Positions 12,323-24,547 of a DNA stretch of 64,000 bases are shown here, piece by piece (the stretch's first letter is position 1; the number at the start of each line of letters is the position of its first letter). Both the position numbers and the translations under genes were made by a program. The stretch spans positions 442,236,028 to 442,300,027 of the forward strand of contig CM042688.1 of NCBI GenBank assembly GCA_023614405.1, given 5' to 3'. The stretch is from Avena insularis (lineage: Eukaryota > Streptophyta > Magnoliopsida > Poales > Poaceae). The notes beneath the pieces were generated by a model. The model searched no databases. It was not told the DNA's origin and saw nothing but the letters and a program-made list of their open reading frames with translations.

Positions 12323-12578
12323 GAACAACACTCATAGGGTAGGCACTTATACTGGAGTGGCATCCGGAGAGTCTTGATCGGTTACTCGACCCACGATCGG
12401 TGTAGATCATGGTAGTGTACCCGGATGGTGTGGGTAAAGTGTACAACCTCTGCAGAGTGTAATTCTATTCGAATGGCCGTGTCCGCGGTTATGGATGGGT
12501 TGGACAAACTTCTATAGAGCGGTATTGGTTTTGTTTTCAAAAAGGATTTCTGAAAAGCAATGGCTTTGGAAATGTTTT

Positions 12579-12661
12579 GACCATGGGATGGTCGGAAAGG
12601 ATACCTGTTTTGACCATGGGATGGTCAGAAAGGAATGAAAGGAGTTTGGTCATGGGATGAC
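12579..12661 (+). other. Cluster of three short hairpins in LTR A
   Basis: Three 15-base inverted repeats: GACCAT-ggg-ATGGTC at 12579-12593 and 12612-12626, and GGTCAT-ggg-ATGACC at 12647-12661. The third keeps perfect pairing with a different stem. Equivalent hairpins occur in LTR C (45605-45688) and a different 7-bp hairpin in LTR B (19648-19667). Confidence 0.7.
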
Positions 12662-13207
12662 CGAAAGGAAGGAACAAATGGGTGACCCAGTCCTAATGTT
12701 TTCCCTAAAACTTTGCAAAAAGGTTTCCAAAATGATTTACAAAAGTTTTCAACAAAGATATGTAGATGCTATATCTACAAGAGAAACTATTTGAGAAAAG
12801 AACCTCTCTTGGAGCCCTCCTACTACCACAGCCATATTGCATATTCTCTTGTTATTATTATTATCTTAAGGTGTTTTCCGAGTACAATCAAAGTACTCAC
12901 TGGCATTGTCCCTGGCTATTAACTTGGTCAGATATCAAGAAGAGGATGAAGTTGACGACTATGCGAGCTAGGACGTACTCCCAGTCAGTTGCCTGTAGGT
13001 TAAGGCATTGCTCGGGCTCTATGCTTGATGAAGTTCCGCTGATAATTATTGATGTATCCATAATGGCATGTAAGGTATGACAAGTTTCCGCTTAAGAAAT
13101 GGATGTTTGCTTTGATACTTGTCGGTTATGTGCCACGACGAACTAATCATGGGATCGTGGTGTATGCATAATAGGGATTCTCGGAGGATTAATCCGGGGG
13201 CCTCACA

Positions 13208-14213
13208 ACATGGATCCATTAGAGTCATTTCATGTGTGTTCCTTTCCTAAACCATAATGATCCACTAGAGTCATTGCATGTGTCTTCATTTCCTAAACCA
13301 CATGGATCCACCAGAGTCATTACATGTGTGTTCTTTTCCTAAACCACATGGATCCACCATTGTCATTGCATGTGTGTTCCTTCTCTAAACCACGGGGATC
13401 CACTAGAGTCATTGCATGTGTGTTCCTTTCCTAAACCACATTGATCCATAAGAGTCATTGCATATGTGTTCTTTTCCTAAACCACATGGTTCCACAAGTT
13501 TCATTGCATGTGTGTTATTTTCCTAAATCACATGGATCCACCAGACTCATTGCATGTGTGTTCCTTTCCTAAACTACAATGATCCTCTAGAGTCATTGCA
13601 TGTGTGTTCCTTTCTAAAAAACATGGATCCACCAGAGTCATTTCATGTGTGTTCCTTCCCTAAACCACAATGATCTAGTAGAGTAATTTCATGTGTCTTC
13701 ATTTCCTAAACCACATGGATCCAACAGAGTCATTTCATGTGTGTTCTTTTCTTAAACCACCACCAGAGTCATTGCATGTGTCTTCTTTTCCTAAACCACC
13801 ACTAGAGTCATTGCATTGCGTTCCTTTCCTAAACCACATGGATCCACTAGAGTCATTGCATGTGTGTTCCTTTCCAAAACCACATGGATCCACCAGAGTC
13901 ATTGCATGTGTGTTCTTTTCCTAAACCACATGGATCCACTAGAGTCATTTCATGTGTGTTCTTTTCCTAAACCACATGGATCCACTAGAGTCATTTCATG
14001 TGTGTTCTTTTCCTAAACCACCACCAGAGTCATTGAATGTGTGTTCGTTTCCTAAACCACCACTAGAGTCATTGCATGTGTGTTCTTTTCCTAAACCACA
14101 TGGATCCACCAGAGTCATTTTATGTGTGTTCTTTTCCTAAACCATCACCAGAGTCATTGCATGTGCCTTCTTTTCCTAAACCACCACTAGAGTCATTGCA
14201 TGTGTGTTCCTTT
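13208..14213. repeat. Minisatellite array, block 2
   Basis: Same 46/39-bp units as block 1. It starts with ACATGG, the right TSD copy of solo LTR A, and ends CCTTT, the left TSD of solo LTR B. It is therefore the piece of array trapped between two independent insertions. Confidence 0.96.
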
Positions 14214-16439
14214 TGTAACATCCCAATTTCAGTAATCCTGATTAGTTGTCTAGAATGCAAAAATCAGGGGGAACAAAAACTTTTTCTTGATCTTAGGTGT
14301 AGTGTTTGCTTGTTATTTGTTGTGCTTGTGCTTATGGGAGCGTATCTTATGATACTCCTTACCTCACTCCTAGTTGACAAAGGATATTTACCAAAACTAT
14401 CCTGGCTCATTTTACATATTCTCAAATGTTCTGGCATTCCAAAACATGAGCCAAGATGCTTATGCAACTAAAACTATTTCAGTAGCTTCTATTGACAAAA
14501 CTATGGAGAGATATATAATACAATCTTCTTATGTTTTCAAGACAGAACAGTCAACTAATCTTATCCCTAGTTTTCCCAAAACCTCTTTTCAAAGCATTTG
14601 AATTCTACTCTTGGTAGAGATACCAAGGAATCTCATCTTATTCAAAACTCAACCTCTTCAAAATGCCCCAACCTTACCCCAAGCTAAGCTTGCTGGTAAC
14701 CCTAGTAGTAGTTAGATAGTTTCTAAGATGAGTTGCCTTGATCTGTTGTCTGATGAGTTGTTTTGATCTGCTATTTGACTTGTTTGCTTAGGAGTAGTAT
14801 GAGATACTCTAGGATCTCATCACTAGGATCAATATGTTTCCAAATCATCAATCCCTAAGCAATAATTCCAACCTAGATGTGACCCCTAGCCACTATGTGA
14901 TCATCTAAAGCCCTTAACAAGATCCACTCTGAAGATTCCCCTTTCTAGAAGTTTCCAAGTCCATGAGGACCAATATCAAGCCTGGATCCCTTCAACTGCA
15001 TCTACACTTCAACACCATCCACTTGTTGATGCTCTGATACCTTGCAACTCATCCAAGAACATTCCCTCTCATACTCTATTCAAAATCCTCAAAACTGCCA
15101 ATTTTGACCAAGTCTAGAAACAGTTTCAACATCACCTTTTTGAATGCCTCCTTTTCTCAAACCTTGTGCATTTTTGGAAATGGACTTGAACCATCCGGTT
15201 AACCATCCTAAGGAATACCAAGGCCCGCATTTGCCCCTGGTTAGATCCTCCACCAACCCGCTTGTCCATGATGGTTTTGCAGACAAGAAAATAACATTTC
15301 CTGCAAAACTAGTCATCATGCCTACTTTGGTAGAAGCTCACACCCTCATCCAAACTCCTATGGACGAACTCTCTGCATGGTTGTGAAATAATATAGGTCT
15401 ACCAAGATCTACTTCACTTGTTCCGAGTGAATCTCTGTGCTGCTTAAACCCACTTGGTTTATAAGGCATCATGCCTCATTTTGCCTGGCAGCCTTACGTT
15501 CAACAAAGTTTGCCATCACTTCTAGATCACCCCAAATGTTTTTAATCCAAACTTCTTATTCCATGATCATATCTATGACCTGGTCTACCCAGCCATCTAT
15601 CCCTTGCACCAAGGTGAGCTCTGACTCCAAGATACAAGCATGTTTTGGTGGTATAAAAATAACATCACCCTAGATCCTAAATACCTTGTTCCTCCATCTA
15701 GTTCAAGTTGAAATTCCATTCCACAAGGTTGCAAATGCCTGCAACACCTTGTCTATCTCATCTACTTTGACCCTCAAGATTTATCAATAATTATCCATAA
15801 TTATTATGGCCCCAAAACTATTTAATTCCTTAAATAGTCAAAATCTCCAAAACTCCCTCCATAAAGTAAAGTTTGGTTTTTGCCAAAACACCTCTCCCAC
15901 TTTTGACTCATGTGAGTTCCACATATCGTACCCTATCTTCCCATCTCAAAAATAAATATTTTTTAGAAGCTTTACTATTTCTTTTTGCCCATTTCCTTAA
16001 ATGGCTGATTTGGAATAATAATTGTTTTAAGTACTTCTAGTCCCCAATAAATCTTGGGAAAATTCCCCTAAGTGTGTATTCACATCTGGGACCCTCCCAC
16101 ATCAAAATCCACACTTGTCCAATGTAAATTTGTCAAATAATCTTCTAGAAACTACTTTTGCCATTTTTGATTGAATGGATCTATGAGGACCAAAACCCCA
16201 CATAAAAATCTCAATTAAATCCTAGGAGTCTACCTTGACCTCATCTATCTACCAGTACCATTTCCTCCTCTGGTCCAATGCAAGTTTCTGGACTTTCTTC
16301 ATAACCATCAATTGGATCAAAATTGCCAATTAAGAACATCCATTACTCAAACCACTTCCAAAATTCATCAAAACTGGCTCAATGCTTATCCTCAACACCA
16401 GGACACACCCCTGGTCGACCAGCACTATAGCACCACCTC

Positions 16440-17350
16440 AGCCCTTCCCATTTTGCCCTTGTACTAGTAGAAAGAGAGAGAGACAACAAAATCTTATAAG
16501 GATCTACTTCACTTAATTACCATAGCTGCCACCACCTCCCTCTCTGATCCAGCATGACCAAATACCAATCCTACCCCTCCCCACCATCCCCTGGACCAAT
16601 CACTGGCCAGCAATCCTCTCCACCATGTCCAAATTGGTAATTTACTTCATCTACCCCTCCCTCCTTGGTATATAGGCCAGAGGCCACCCCCAGCTTGCCT
16701 CTGCCCCTCATTTGCTCCCTCACCCCTCCACTCACTCTCCCCAGGCTCCACTCCCACTCCCCTGCCCTATGCTGACCAGAGGAAGAAGAAGAAGGAGAAG
16801 CTCCGCCTCCTTCAAAAACTCGAGCAAGGCTCCTTCTCCCCTGCTCCATTCCCTCTGCATGTCAGCTCATGTGCTCTCCTCCTCCTCCTCCTCTACCTGA
16901 CAGTACCTTTCTTTTGGCCCAGAACCTACTCCTCCGTCCTCGCCAGCGAGCTCCGACGAGGTCGCTCTCGGCCGCCGTCGCGCGAGCTGCTTCCAGTGGA
17001 CCTCCGCCATCGTGCCGCCCCTGGATCTGCTCAGCATCGTCGACCGCGTCGCCCTGCAGCCTCCCCGACCCTCCTCGATCCCTCAGGTGAGCTCCCCGCC
17101 CTGCGCTACCCTCTGCTAGGGTTAGTTCTCGTCGCCAGCGAGCCCAGGGGGACGACAACGCTACGCCGTCCATCCCCACTTAAAGCAACGACCGAGATCC
17201 GCCATGGCGTTTGCCTCCTTCTTCTTCGGCGGGCCCCGCCTCGGAGTTCGAAGGCTGGCTCCAGCGTGCCTCGGGACTTGTGGCCGATTTCCCTCCCGGC
17301 TGGCCCAGTACACCCCAGATCCGGCCCAGTCCCTGTTCCCCCTTTTTATT
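16440..17350 (+). promoter_or_regulatory. Promoter and GC-rich leader of LTR B
   Basis: A TATATA box at 16669-16674 (context GGTATATAGGCC) is followed by CT-rich and GC-rich sequence to about 17350. The GC-rich block matches the layout at 3960-4790 in LTR A. It is the likely start of retroelement transcription, inferred from the TATA and the base composition. Confidence 0.55.
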
Positions 17351-19647
17351 TTTCTTTTAAAACTACAGATCCAGTTTTGTACCAGTTGGTTTAAATCCAA
17401 ACAAAATTGTAAATCAAGTCCAAATGCCAAGATCTAAATTTCTGGTTGCCCCTGATGTTTTCTCAATCATGTAGAGGCAACCCCAAGTCCAAATTAAATT
17501 CCATTATTTGCTAGTAATTGTTCTGCTGCCAGGTGTACTTTACCCTAATTAATTTCCTCAGAGAGTTTCACATCTCCATTTGAGATTAACCAAAATCCTA
17601 CTGAGAGGTATTTGACATACCTATCATCCAGCACAGGTCATGTGCCAAGGTGAATAGAAGGATGACTTTAACAAAAATAACAAAAATAGCAACTTTCTAC
17701 ATTGGATAAATTCTCTAGGTCAAACCAAGTGTAGTCTTGACCTGATTCCAACTCCCAGTACCTCCTAGAATCAGTATCTATCAAATACTAGCAGCTCAGA
17801 ATTTATTGAGGATTTTTGTGATTTAAATACTTCTGCAATGGGTATTTTTACTAAATAAATCACTCTAGGAGTTTGGCAACTCCAAAAAGAGTGAATCGAA
17901 TTTCTACATAAACGTATTGTAAATGCCTACCACATGCCCTTGGAATCAACACAATAACTCCTGTAGAATTAATCTAGCGAAAAAGAGAAAAACTATACAG
18001 AACTGTCTTTGGGAATTTCCTAAGGGCATTCTGGTAATTCTTTTGACACAATTCCAACTCTAGGTGGTTCAGTACAGCAAATACTACCAAACCATCTAAG
18101 CAAATAATTTTTGGAGCTCCAGATAATTTCTGGTGAATTATTTCCTCAATCTAGAGTTTAATCCACTTTAAAATTCATAATTAAATCTAGGAAATTGATA
18201 TTCAAGTAAGACCACTTGTAATGGTTTTGTCTTGTCAAGACCTAACTGAGGATTTCATGCTTACCCTTTGGTAGCCTAATGACCTCATAACCCTAATCCA
18301 AATGCTTTGTATCTAGCCTTGACAACTTTCTTCCAAGAGAAAACACTAAAGTGGCAATCTAGTAAATCCACCCCAATAGAACCCAACTTCTCCAAAACCC
18401 ACCAAGTTCTGTAGTTTTCCTTCTGTTTATTTGATGATTGGTTTGATGCTTGTTTTCCTTGTATTGATTGTGGTATTGTCTGCTTGCATGTGCACCCGAT
18501 GACGACGATAGTGTGAGTGTTTGACGACAAAAAGGAACGGACTTCTTATTATTGTTTATTGGGTATCCTTGGTTATCTAAAGAAGTCCAGGGACTTATTG
18601 CTGACCACATGCAAGACACCATTCCTGAACTCTGTCCTACTCTCTTTTATCTATTTTGTATCCTCTTTATAAATTGCATTATCCACCTGCATGTCTTGTT
18701 TTACAAATACTGCGATAGTAACTTGGCTCCTCCAAGTTATGACTTTGTGTCCTTCAAGGCACCACCCCGATGTACCTACCATTTTATCCTTTTAGATAGA
18801 GGGTATGATTGTTAGCATCCTACCTCGTTGGAAACCCTCGGTTTTGAGCAAATAAACTGTTTTGGGGATCTACCCCACTACAAAGGTTTTAAACTGCTTT
18901 ATAAAACCCTTGGGAAGAGGCATCGTTCCAAGCAGATGTTTTAAGGAAATGAATGGTGATGATGAGCAATGAGAAGGTGATGGGATGTTCTACGCCTTTA
19001 CCGGAACAATTTTTATCCGCGCAACCACATTACCCCAGGTGTTGGGGCTTAACTCATAGTTTGTCCACATTAGCCAAGGCAACTTCTACCATGCTTATAG
19101 GGAGAGATCCCTAGAATTCCGAGCAGGCGCTACCAGATCTTGGATCTAAAGCCTGTTGCTTGTTTCGGCAAGAGTGAGTTTGAACTGGCAGGAGGCCGGT
19201 GCAACAATTGGGTCTCCCGCGGACGGTATGACTTGGAGTACCGAAGGAAGTGGAGTCACCAGATTTAAGGTATACGCCAAGTTGCGGCTTGGGTATGTGC
19301 GTGTACGGAAGGCAGGACTATGGCTAGGAGCCACATACTCGTTGTCGGGGAGAACAAACCCAAAAGGAAGAGCATGCCTTTGCTAGGGTTGACAAGCGAA
19401 AGGTTAGGTTTGATTATCCGGACCCCCATCTACAATGGTAGTGGGCCGTGATTGTATCCCGGTGGATGTATTGATTCTTGTGGGGAAAGTGCGCAAACTC
19501 TGCAGAGTATAACCTATTCGAATAGCCGTGTCCACGGTCAAGGACGGTTGTAAAGGTGTTGGCTAGGAGTACCCAAACTGTGCTTGTTTGGGAAACAAGG
19601 ACGAAGAGGACAAAGGTTCCGGGGGAACCCGAGTTCGAAAGCTTTGT

Positions 19648-19667
19648 TTTGACCCAAGGTGGTCAAA
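19648..19667 (+). other. Hairpin in LTR B
   Basis: TTTGACC (19648-19654) pairs with GGTCAAA (19661-19667) around a 6-base loop. It occupies roughly the place of the three-hairpin cluster in LTRs A and C. Confidence 0.55.
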
Positions 19668-19690
19668 GAGGTTTAAAAAGGTTTTTTTAC

Positions 19691-19800
19691 TCCAAAACTG
19701 TTTTCAAAACTCTTTTTCAACAAATATATGGAGATGTCTTGACTTATAAAACAAAGGCATGTTTTCAAACTCTTTTTCAACAAAGATATGGAGATGTCGT
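19691..19800 (+). repeat. 60-bp tandem duplication inside LTR B
   Basis: The stretch with CTTTTTCAACAAAGATATGG and GAGATGTC occurs twice exactly 60 bp apart (near 19710-19738 and 19770-19798). Two copies are visible with a few mismatches. LTR A has the single-copy form near 12720-12780. Confidence 0.7.
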
Positions 19801-20239
19801 ACCTACAAGAGGTAGTCTATGCTTTTCAAAAACAACCCCAGATAAAGCTATCTCGCCACCGCCAGACTTGCATTTCCTTATTTCATATATCCTGGTGGTT
19901 TGTGAGTACATTAAAAAGTACTCACGACTTTGTCCCTGGCTATTTACTTGGACAAACTTTCAGAGGTTCGACATCGGAGGATTCAGGTGACGTCCAGCGA
20001 TCTAGGTCGTCTTCCCAGTCAGTTGCCTGTAGGTTGAGGCATGATTGGGCTCTGCGCTTGAGATTGTTCCGCTGCTAAAGATGTTGTAGCCATAATGGCA
20101 TGTACGTAAGTCTTGTAATTTGTTACGTTTCAGATGTTGTAATGATACCTGTCGGTTATGTTCCACGGCTCACTGATCATGGGAACGTGGATGTATGCAT
20201 AACAGGGATTTCTCGGATGGTTAATCCGAGGATCCCACA

Positions 20240-20343
20240 CTTTTCCTAAACCACATGGATCCACCAGAGTCATTGCATGTGTTTTTCTTTCCTAAACCAC
20301 ATGGATCCACCAGAGTCATTGCATGTGTCTTCCTTTCCTAAAC
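20240..20343. repeat. Minisatellite array, block 3
   Basis: About two 46-bp units between solo LTR B and the Athila-like element. The last five bases (TAAAC, 20339-20343) are the left TSD of that element and come from the CCTAAACC part of the unit. Confidence 0.95.
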
Positions 20344-21856
20344 TGATATGTCCATTTTGCATCACTATTCTATATCATAATTTAGTGTTATTCATTGATA
20401 TATTTCATATTAAGAGATGATACTTATGTTATTTCATCTGTTTTTGCATTGTTGGTGACTTTTGGAGCATGGACCGCTGCAGTCAGGATTCTGATGGAAA
20501 AGGTGTTGTTTGGAGGAAAAATTCGCGAAGTTCAGAAAATCCGTGAAAATACATGGAAAATCCTATTTTTCCAGAAGACGAAGGAAGCCAGAGAGGGGAA
20601 GTGGATATGGGCAATAGGGGGCCCACACCATCGCCTGGCGCGGGCCACCCTATGCCACGCCACCAGGTGGTGTGGCCACCCTGGTCCACCCCTGGCTCTC
20701 CCCTCTGGCGTATATTATCCTCCCGAAACCCTAAGACTCGGGGAGCAACCACAGAAAGATTCCGCCGCCTCTGCGGGGTGAAAAACACCGAGAGAGAAAG
20801 ATCTCTCTCGCAGACAGAATTCTACCGTAGAAATTCCTTCCCGAAGAGGGGAGATCGTCGGCATCAACACCTCCATCAAGCTAGACTTCATTGGGATCAT
20901 CATCATCATCACTACCATTATCATCACCAGCACCATCATCACCACCTCATACCGCTGTAACAATTGGGTTGAATCTTGCATAGTTCTTAGGGGAAACTTT
21001 CCCGGTGTTGATTACTCCTTGTAGTTGATGCTATTGAGTGAACTGTTGAATTATTGTTTATGTTCAGATTGTTATACCTCATTATTTCATCTCTGATCGT
21101 GATCCATATGATGTCTTGTGAGTAGTTCGTTTTGTTCTTGAGGACATGGGAGAAGTCATGTCGTGAGTAGTGGAATTGTCTTGAGAAAGATTCAATAGTT
21201 TCATATTTAAGTTGTGGTGTATTTCTTCTAGTGGTGTCATGTGAACATCGACTACATGACACTTCACCTATATGGGCCTAGGGGAATGCATTGTGTATTT
21301 GGCTACTAATCGTAGGGGTTGCCGGAGTGACAGAAACTTGAACCCCCGTTAGGAAACCATTGCACAAGGGATGTAAGGGTCTTAGAGTTTAAAGATGTGG
21401 TTAGGTTTCTACCTTAATTACTTCCTTGTACTTGCGGATGCTTGCAAGGGGTATAATCACAAGTATGTATTAGTCCTAGGAAGGTCGGTACATTAGCACA
21501 GGTTCACCCACACAACACTTAGCAAACTAAAGAATATTAATCAACTATATGAAGCGAAAGCACTTGATGATATTCCCATGTGTCCTCGAGAATGTTTGGT
21601 CATCTTAAGTAATACAACCAGCTTGTCCTTTGCTAAAGAAAGGATTGGGCCACTTGCTGCATTTATTCTGATTGTCTTTTATTTACCCGTACTTTATTTT
21701 GCTGCATTATCAAAAAACCCCAAAAATCCGTTTGTTAAGTATCTACAGAGAATTCCTGCTCCTAGCCATTCGCCAGCAGCTTTTGCTCCTCGTTGGGTTC
21801 AACACTCTTACTTATCGAAAATACTGCGATACACCCCCTATACTTGTGGTTCATCA
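20344..21856 (+). repeat. 5' LTR of outer Athila-like element
   Basis: 1513 bp, from TGATATGTCC to GGTTCATCA, paired with the 1502-bp 3' LTR at 36301. It has a TATA-like TATATTA near 20711, a perfect hairpin at 20789-20810, and a CAT/CAC-rich tract at about 20890-20950. The start carries C to T (TGATATG rather than TGATACG). Confidence 0.93.
20789..20810 (+). other. Perfect 9-bp hairpin in Athila-like LTR leader
   Basis: CGAGAGAGA pairs with TCTCTCTCG around the loop AAGA. Related versions with small changes are in the other LTR copies (near 7851, 24975, 32737 and 36741). It lies downstream of the TATA-like box, so it would be in the transcript. Confidence 0.65.
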
Positions 21857-21867
21857 AGACTATTTTC

Positions 21868-21885
21868 TCGCGCCGTTGCTGGGGA
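21868..21885 (+). other. Primer binding site, tRNA-Asp type (outer element)
   Basis: TCGCGCCGTTGCTGGGGA, 11 bases after the LTR end. It differs at two positions from the form I know to be complementary to plant tRNA-Asp, used by Athila-lineage elements. Confidence 0.75.
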
Positions 21886-21970
21886 GTGAAGCGCTGTTGG
21901 AGAGTGGAACTGGTAAATGAAACCTCTACTGTGAGTATTATTTACTTCTGTTAGTTGCTTTATTTTCAAT

Positions 21971-23427
21971 ATGGATAATTCGTTGAGTTTCTTATTTCGT
22001 AATGCTACTACCACTGCTAAGGTAGTAGATGAACCACCACCTGCTAATAATGATACTTTTAATATACCTGCAAGAATTATTGATCGTGTTATGGATAACT
22101 ATTATGTTGGAGATGGAACTGTCCATCCCGGTGACCATTTGCTCTTTATACACGAATTATGCGGGTTGTTCAAGTGTGCAGCTATTACAACAGATCAAGT
22201 CAAGAAGAAGTAATTCTTATTCTCACTGAAAGGAAGAGCTGAGGACTGGTATAAGCTGCTGAAGAATGGTCAAGCTCTTGAATGGGAGGAAATAATACCT
22301 CTCTTTTATTCAAAGTTTTATCCTCCTAGTGAGATTCATAAAGATCGGAATCAAATATACAATTTTTGGCCTCTTGATGGAGAGAGTACATCTCAAGCTT
22401 GGGGGAGATTAAAGTTACTAATGCTCAAATGTCCCATTCATGAGCTCCCCAACAATATTATTATCAATAACTTTTATGCAAGGCTTTGTCTTCATGATAA
22501 GGATTTATTGGATGCCTCTTGTGCTGGATCATTTACACGCATGGAAGAAGAAGCTAAATGGGATCTTCTGGACCGTATTCAAGACAATGCTGAAGCATGG
22601 GAGAATGACAAAGGAAGAAAGTCAGGTATAAATTATGATTATGAATGCATTGAATCTTTTATGGGGACTGATGACTTTCAAAATATTAAAAATGCTTATG
22701 GTCTTGACTCTCAAGCTATTGCACCTTATTTCAAGGCTTTTGCTTCCTATATTGAAGTTCCTAAAAAGAAGTGGAATGAGTATCATGAACCATATAAAGA
22801 TGTTGCTAAGTGTGTTCCTGCAAGGAATATAGAAGTTTATACTGCTAATCATGTTTACCCGAACCTTACATTGAGAAATTGCCTTTCCCAGTTAAGATAA
22901 ACGAACATTCTATGATAGCTAGTGTGGTTAATGAAGGTACAAATAAAGTTGTTGAACCTGATAAACAAATGGATGATGAACCTATAATAGCAAATGTGAA
23001 AGATTTTGTCACTAAATATGTAGAAGAGGGACACTCTATATTTTGTAAGGATATCCCTAATATTGTTTCACAAAGTAGTGTTATGAGAGCTAGTGTCCCT
23101 GTGTTTTCTGTTAGGATAAACGATCATTGCTACAGTTGTTCTTGTGATAGCTATATTATTAAATTTATGCATGATACTGAAAGTTATTATGAGAGAGGGA
23201 AGACTGTTCTTATGCATCTCAATAATATCAAGTTTCCTCGTTTTATCCTTAAAGTCTTTATGTTGCACTTGTTTTGCCTTCTTATGCTTACAGTTTCTGG
23301 TTTTAACAACTCGTTTGTTTACAAAGTTCCCTTGCATAGGAAGTGGTTTAGACTTAAACATGTGTATTTTTGCTTCTTAATGCTCTCTTTCACTTTAATT
23401 CATATTCTTATGTGTGAGCATCATTGA
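21971..23427 (+). pseudogene. gag: gag of outer Athila-like element, with stop codon and frameshift
   Basis: Retrotransposon Gag. It starts MDNSLSFLFRNATTTAKVV, followed by the capsid-type region (LLFIHELCGLFKC, then GRAEDWYKLLKNGQALEWEE, FYSKFYPPSEIHKDRNQIYN). A TAA at 22211 replaces the TTA of the inner copy, and one base is missing near 22855-22862. Downstream, a protease-like start (SVPVFSVRINDHCY) breaks off before any catalytic Asp-Ser/Thr-Gly and joins MHDTESYYERG, which in related elements lies beyond pol. Protease, reverse transcriptase and integrase are thus absent. The start codon matches the inner copy. Gag would form the particle; the copy is broken. Confidence 0.85.
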
Positions 23428-24499
23428 AATTATCATGCCCATCTTAATGTCTATAAAGAAAGAGCTTTTTGGGAGACAACCCAATTTATTTGTGTTTTCA
23501 GTTTGTTTTTGTTTCTTTGAGTCTTGGAAGTTATTTTTTAAGCAATAACATCTCCTTATCCTTTTTGTTTGGTTTTTGTGTCAAGATCAACCTCTAATGA
23601 GAGAGAAGTAAGATTTGGGGAAGATGTTGTCCCAAAACAGATTTTTGTGCTTCACCGTAAAAATTCGTGAGAGATCTCTATACGTCGGATTGAGCTGTAA
23701 TTATTTTTGCTTCTGCCCCAGGTTGTTCTTTAACTTTCGTTAGTTTTGTACTTTTTGATTTGAGCAACAGAAGATGTTCGAAAAAATTGATCTTTACCTG
23801 CTGGTCTGTTTTGACAGATTTTGTCACTCTTTCAGTTGCTTCTTTAATCAATTTCCTTTTTGAATTCTTTTTGGGTTTTCGGATGGAGTTTCTTTAGTAG
23901 CTTATGATTTGATGGATTTCAGTTGAAATTGGACTTAAAAGGTTTATTATCTCGCTTACACTAATGAGAATTGTGCGAAGTTTTGTGTGAAAGAAATTTC
24001 CAGGTTAGTGGAGAAAATGGTGTACTAAGAAAGTGAAAGGTTTCATGACTCAAGCAATATGTGTATGAAGATGAAGATATTGATGTTATTCAAGTTGTAA
24101 CTCCGGAAAAAAAATTCAAAGACCAAATTCAGAAACCTGCAGAGTCCGTTTTCGAATAGGTAACAGTTCGGGTAAGAAAAGTTCCGCGAAAATTCTATCA
24201 AATTATATTTTTGCAGTTTTTATCCAACAAGGAAAGCAACAAAGCGAAAGAGGGACGGAAGCGGAGCCTGGGTGGCTCACACCACCCTGTGGCGTGGGCC
24301 CACCCCTGGCCGCGCCAGCAGGTGGTGTGGCCACCTCGGCCTCCATCTCCGACCCATTTTCTCCCAGTACCTTCCTTTTGTTGTAAAACTTCGTAATATA
24401 TAATCCCCCGGATCGCCCGAGGTTCGTATATCGTGTTCTCATCGTGTTTTTGTTTCGATCTGTTTCTGCCAGAAACTATTCTTGAAATTTAGAAGCACA
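23428..24499 (+). other. Non-coding region between gag and ORF2, outer element
   Basis: No reading frame of note. It contains the conserved stretch TTTTTGGGAGACAACCCAA near 23466-23485 and a GC-rich segment (24250-24350) with TGTGGCGTGGGC. It is collinear with 29082-30144 and with the reverse complement of 10811-11960. Confidence 0.75.
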
Positions 24500-24547
24500 A
24501 TAGCGTCCGCCAAGGATAAGGGAAAGGATCCTATGGAGAAAGATCGC
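24500..24547 (+). pseudogene. ORF2 first part (outer element), start codon lost
   Basis: First 16 codons of ORF2. The start codon is ATA (24500-24502) where the other two copies have ATG. The reading frame stops at 24547, where the inner element inserted, and resumes in phase at 33807 after the duplicated ATCGC. Confidence 0.7.

Larger units (their letters stand above)
1763..13207 (+). mobile_element. Solo LTR A of a long-LTR Gypsy-like retrotransposon, interrupted
   Basis: The element begins TGTAACATTCC and ends CCTCACA, and ACATG flanks it on both sides (1758-1762 and 13208-13212). With the nested insertion (6826-12322) and its duplicated 5 bp removed, it is about 5.94 kb. It is collinear with LTR B (14214-20239) and with the reverse complement of 45072-50993. 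No primer site, polypurine tract or internal domain lies between the TSDs, so it is a solo LTR left by LTR-LTR recombination. Outside the GC-rich promoter-like part it is AT-rich and non-coding. Gypsy affiliation is inferred from the third copy, which has a 3' end typical of plant Gypsy elements. The family name is not determined. Confidence 0.9.
14214..20239 (+). mobile_element. Solo LTR B of the same long-LTR family
   Basis: Begins TGTAACATCC and ends GATCCCACA, 6026 bp, collinear with LTR A and LTR C. Flanks are CCTTT (14209-14213) and CTTTT (20240-20244), a 5-bp TSD with one mismatch. No internal domain is present, so it is a solo LTR. Its longest frames are short and lie in GC-rich leader sequence (about 16850-17400) or in a duplicated segment (19556-19990); I see no recognisable protein. 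Confidence 0.88.

Noticed and set aside
19556..19990. 144-codon frame in LTR B
   Set aside because: It depends on the 60-bp tandem duplication, which keeps the frame open; the LTR A counterpart is not open over this span.
21971..23427. Functional viral-type polyprotein
   Set aside because: Stop, frameshift and complete lack of enzymatic domains show a broken non-autonomous gag only.
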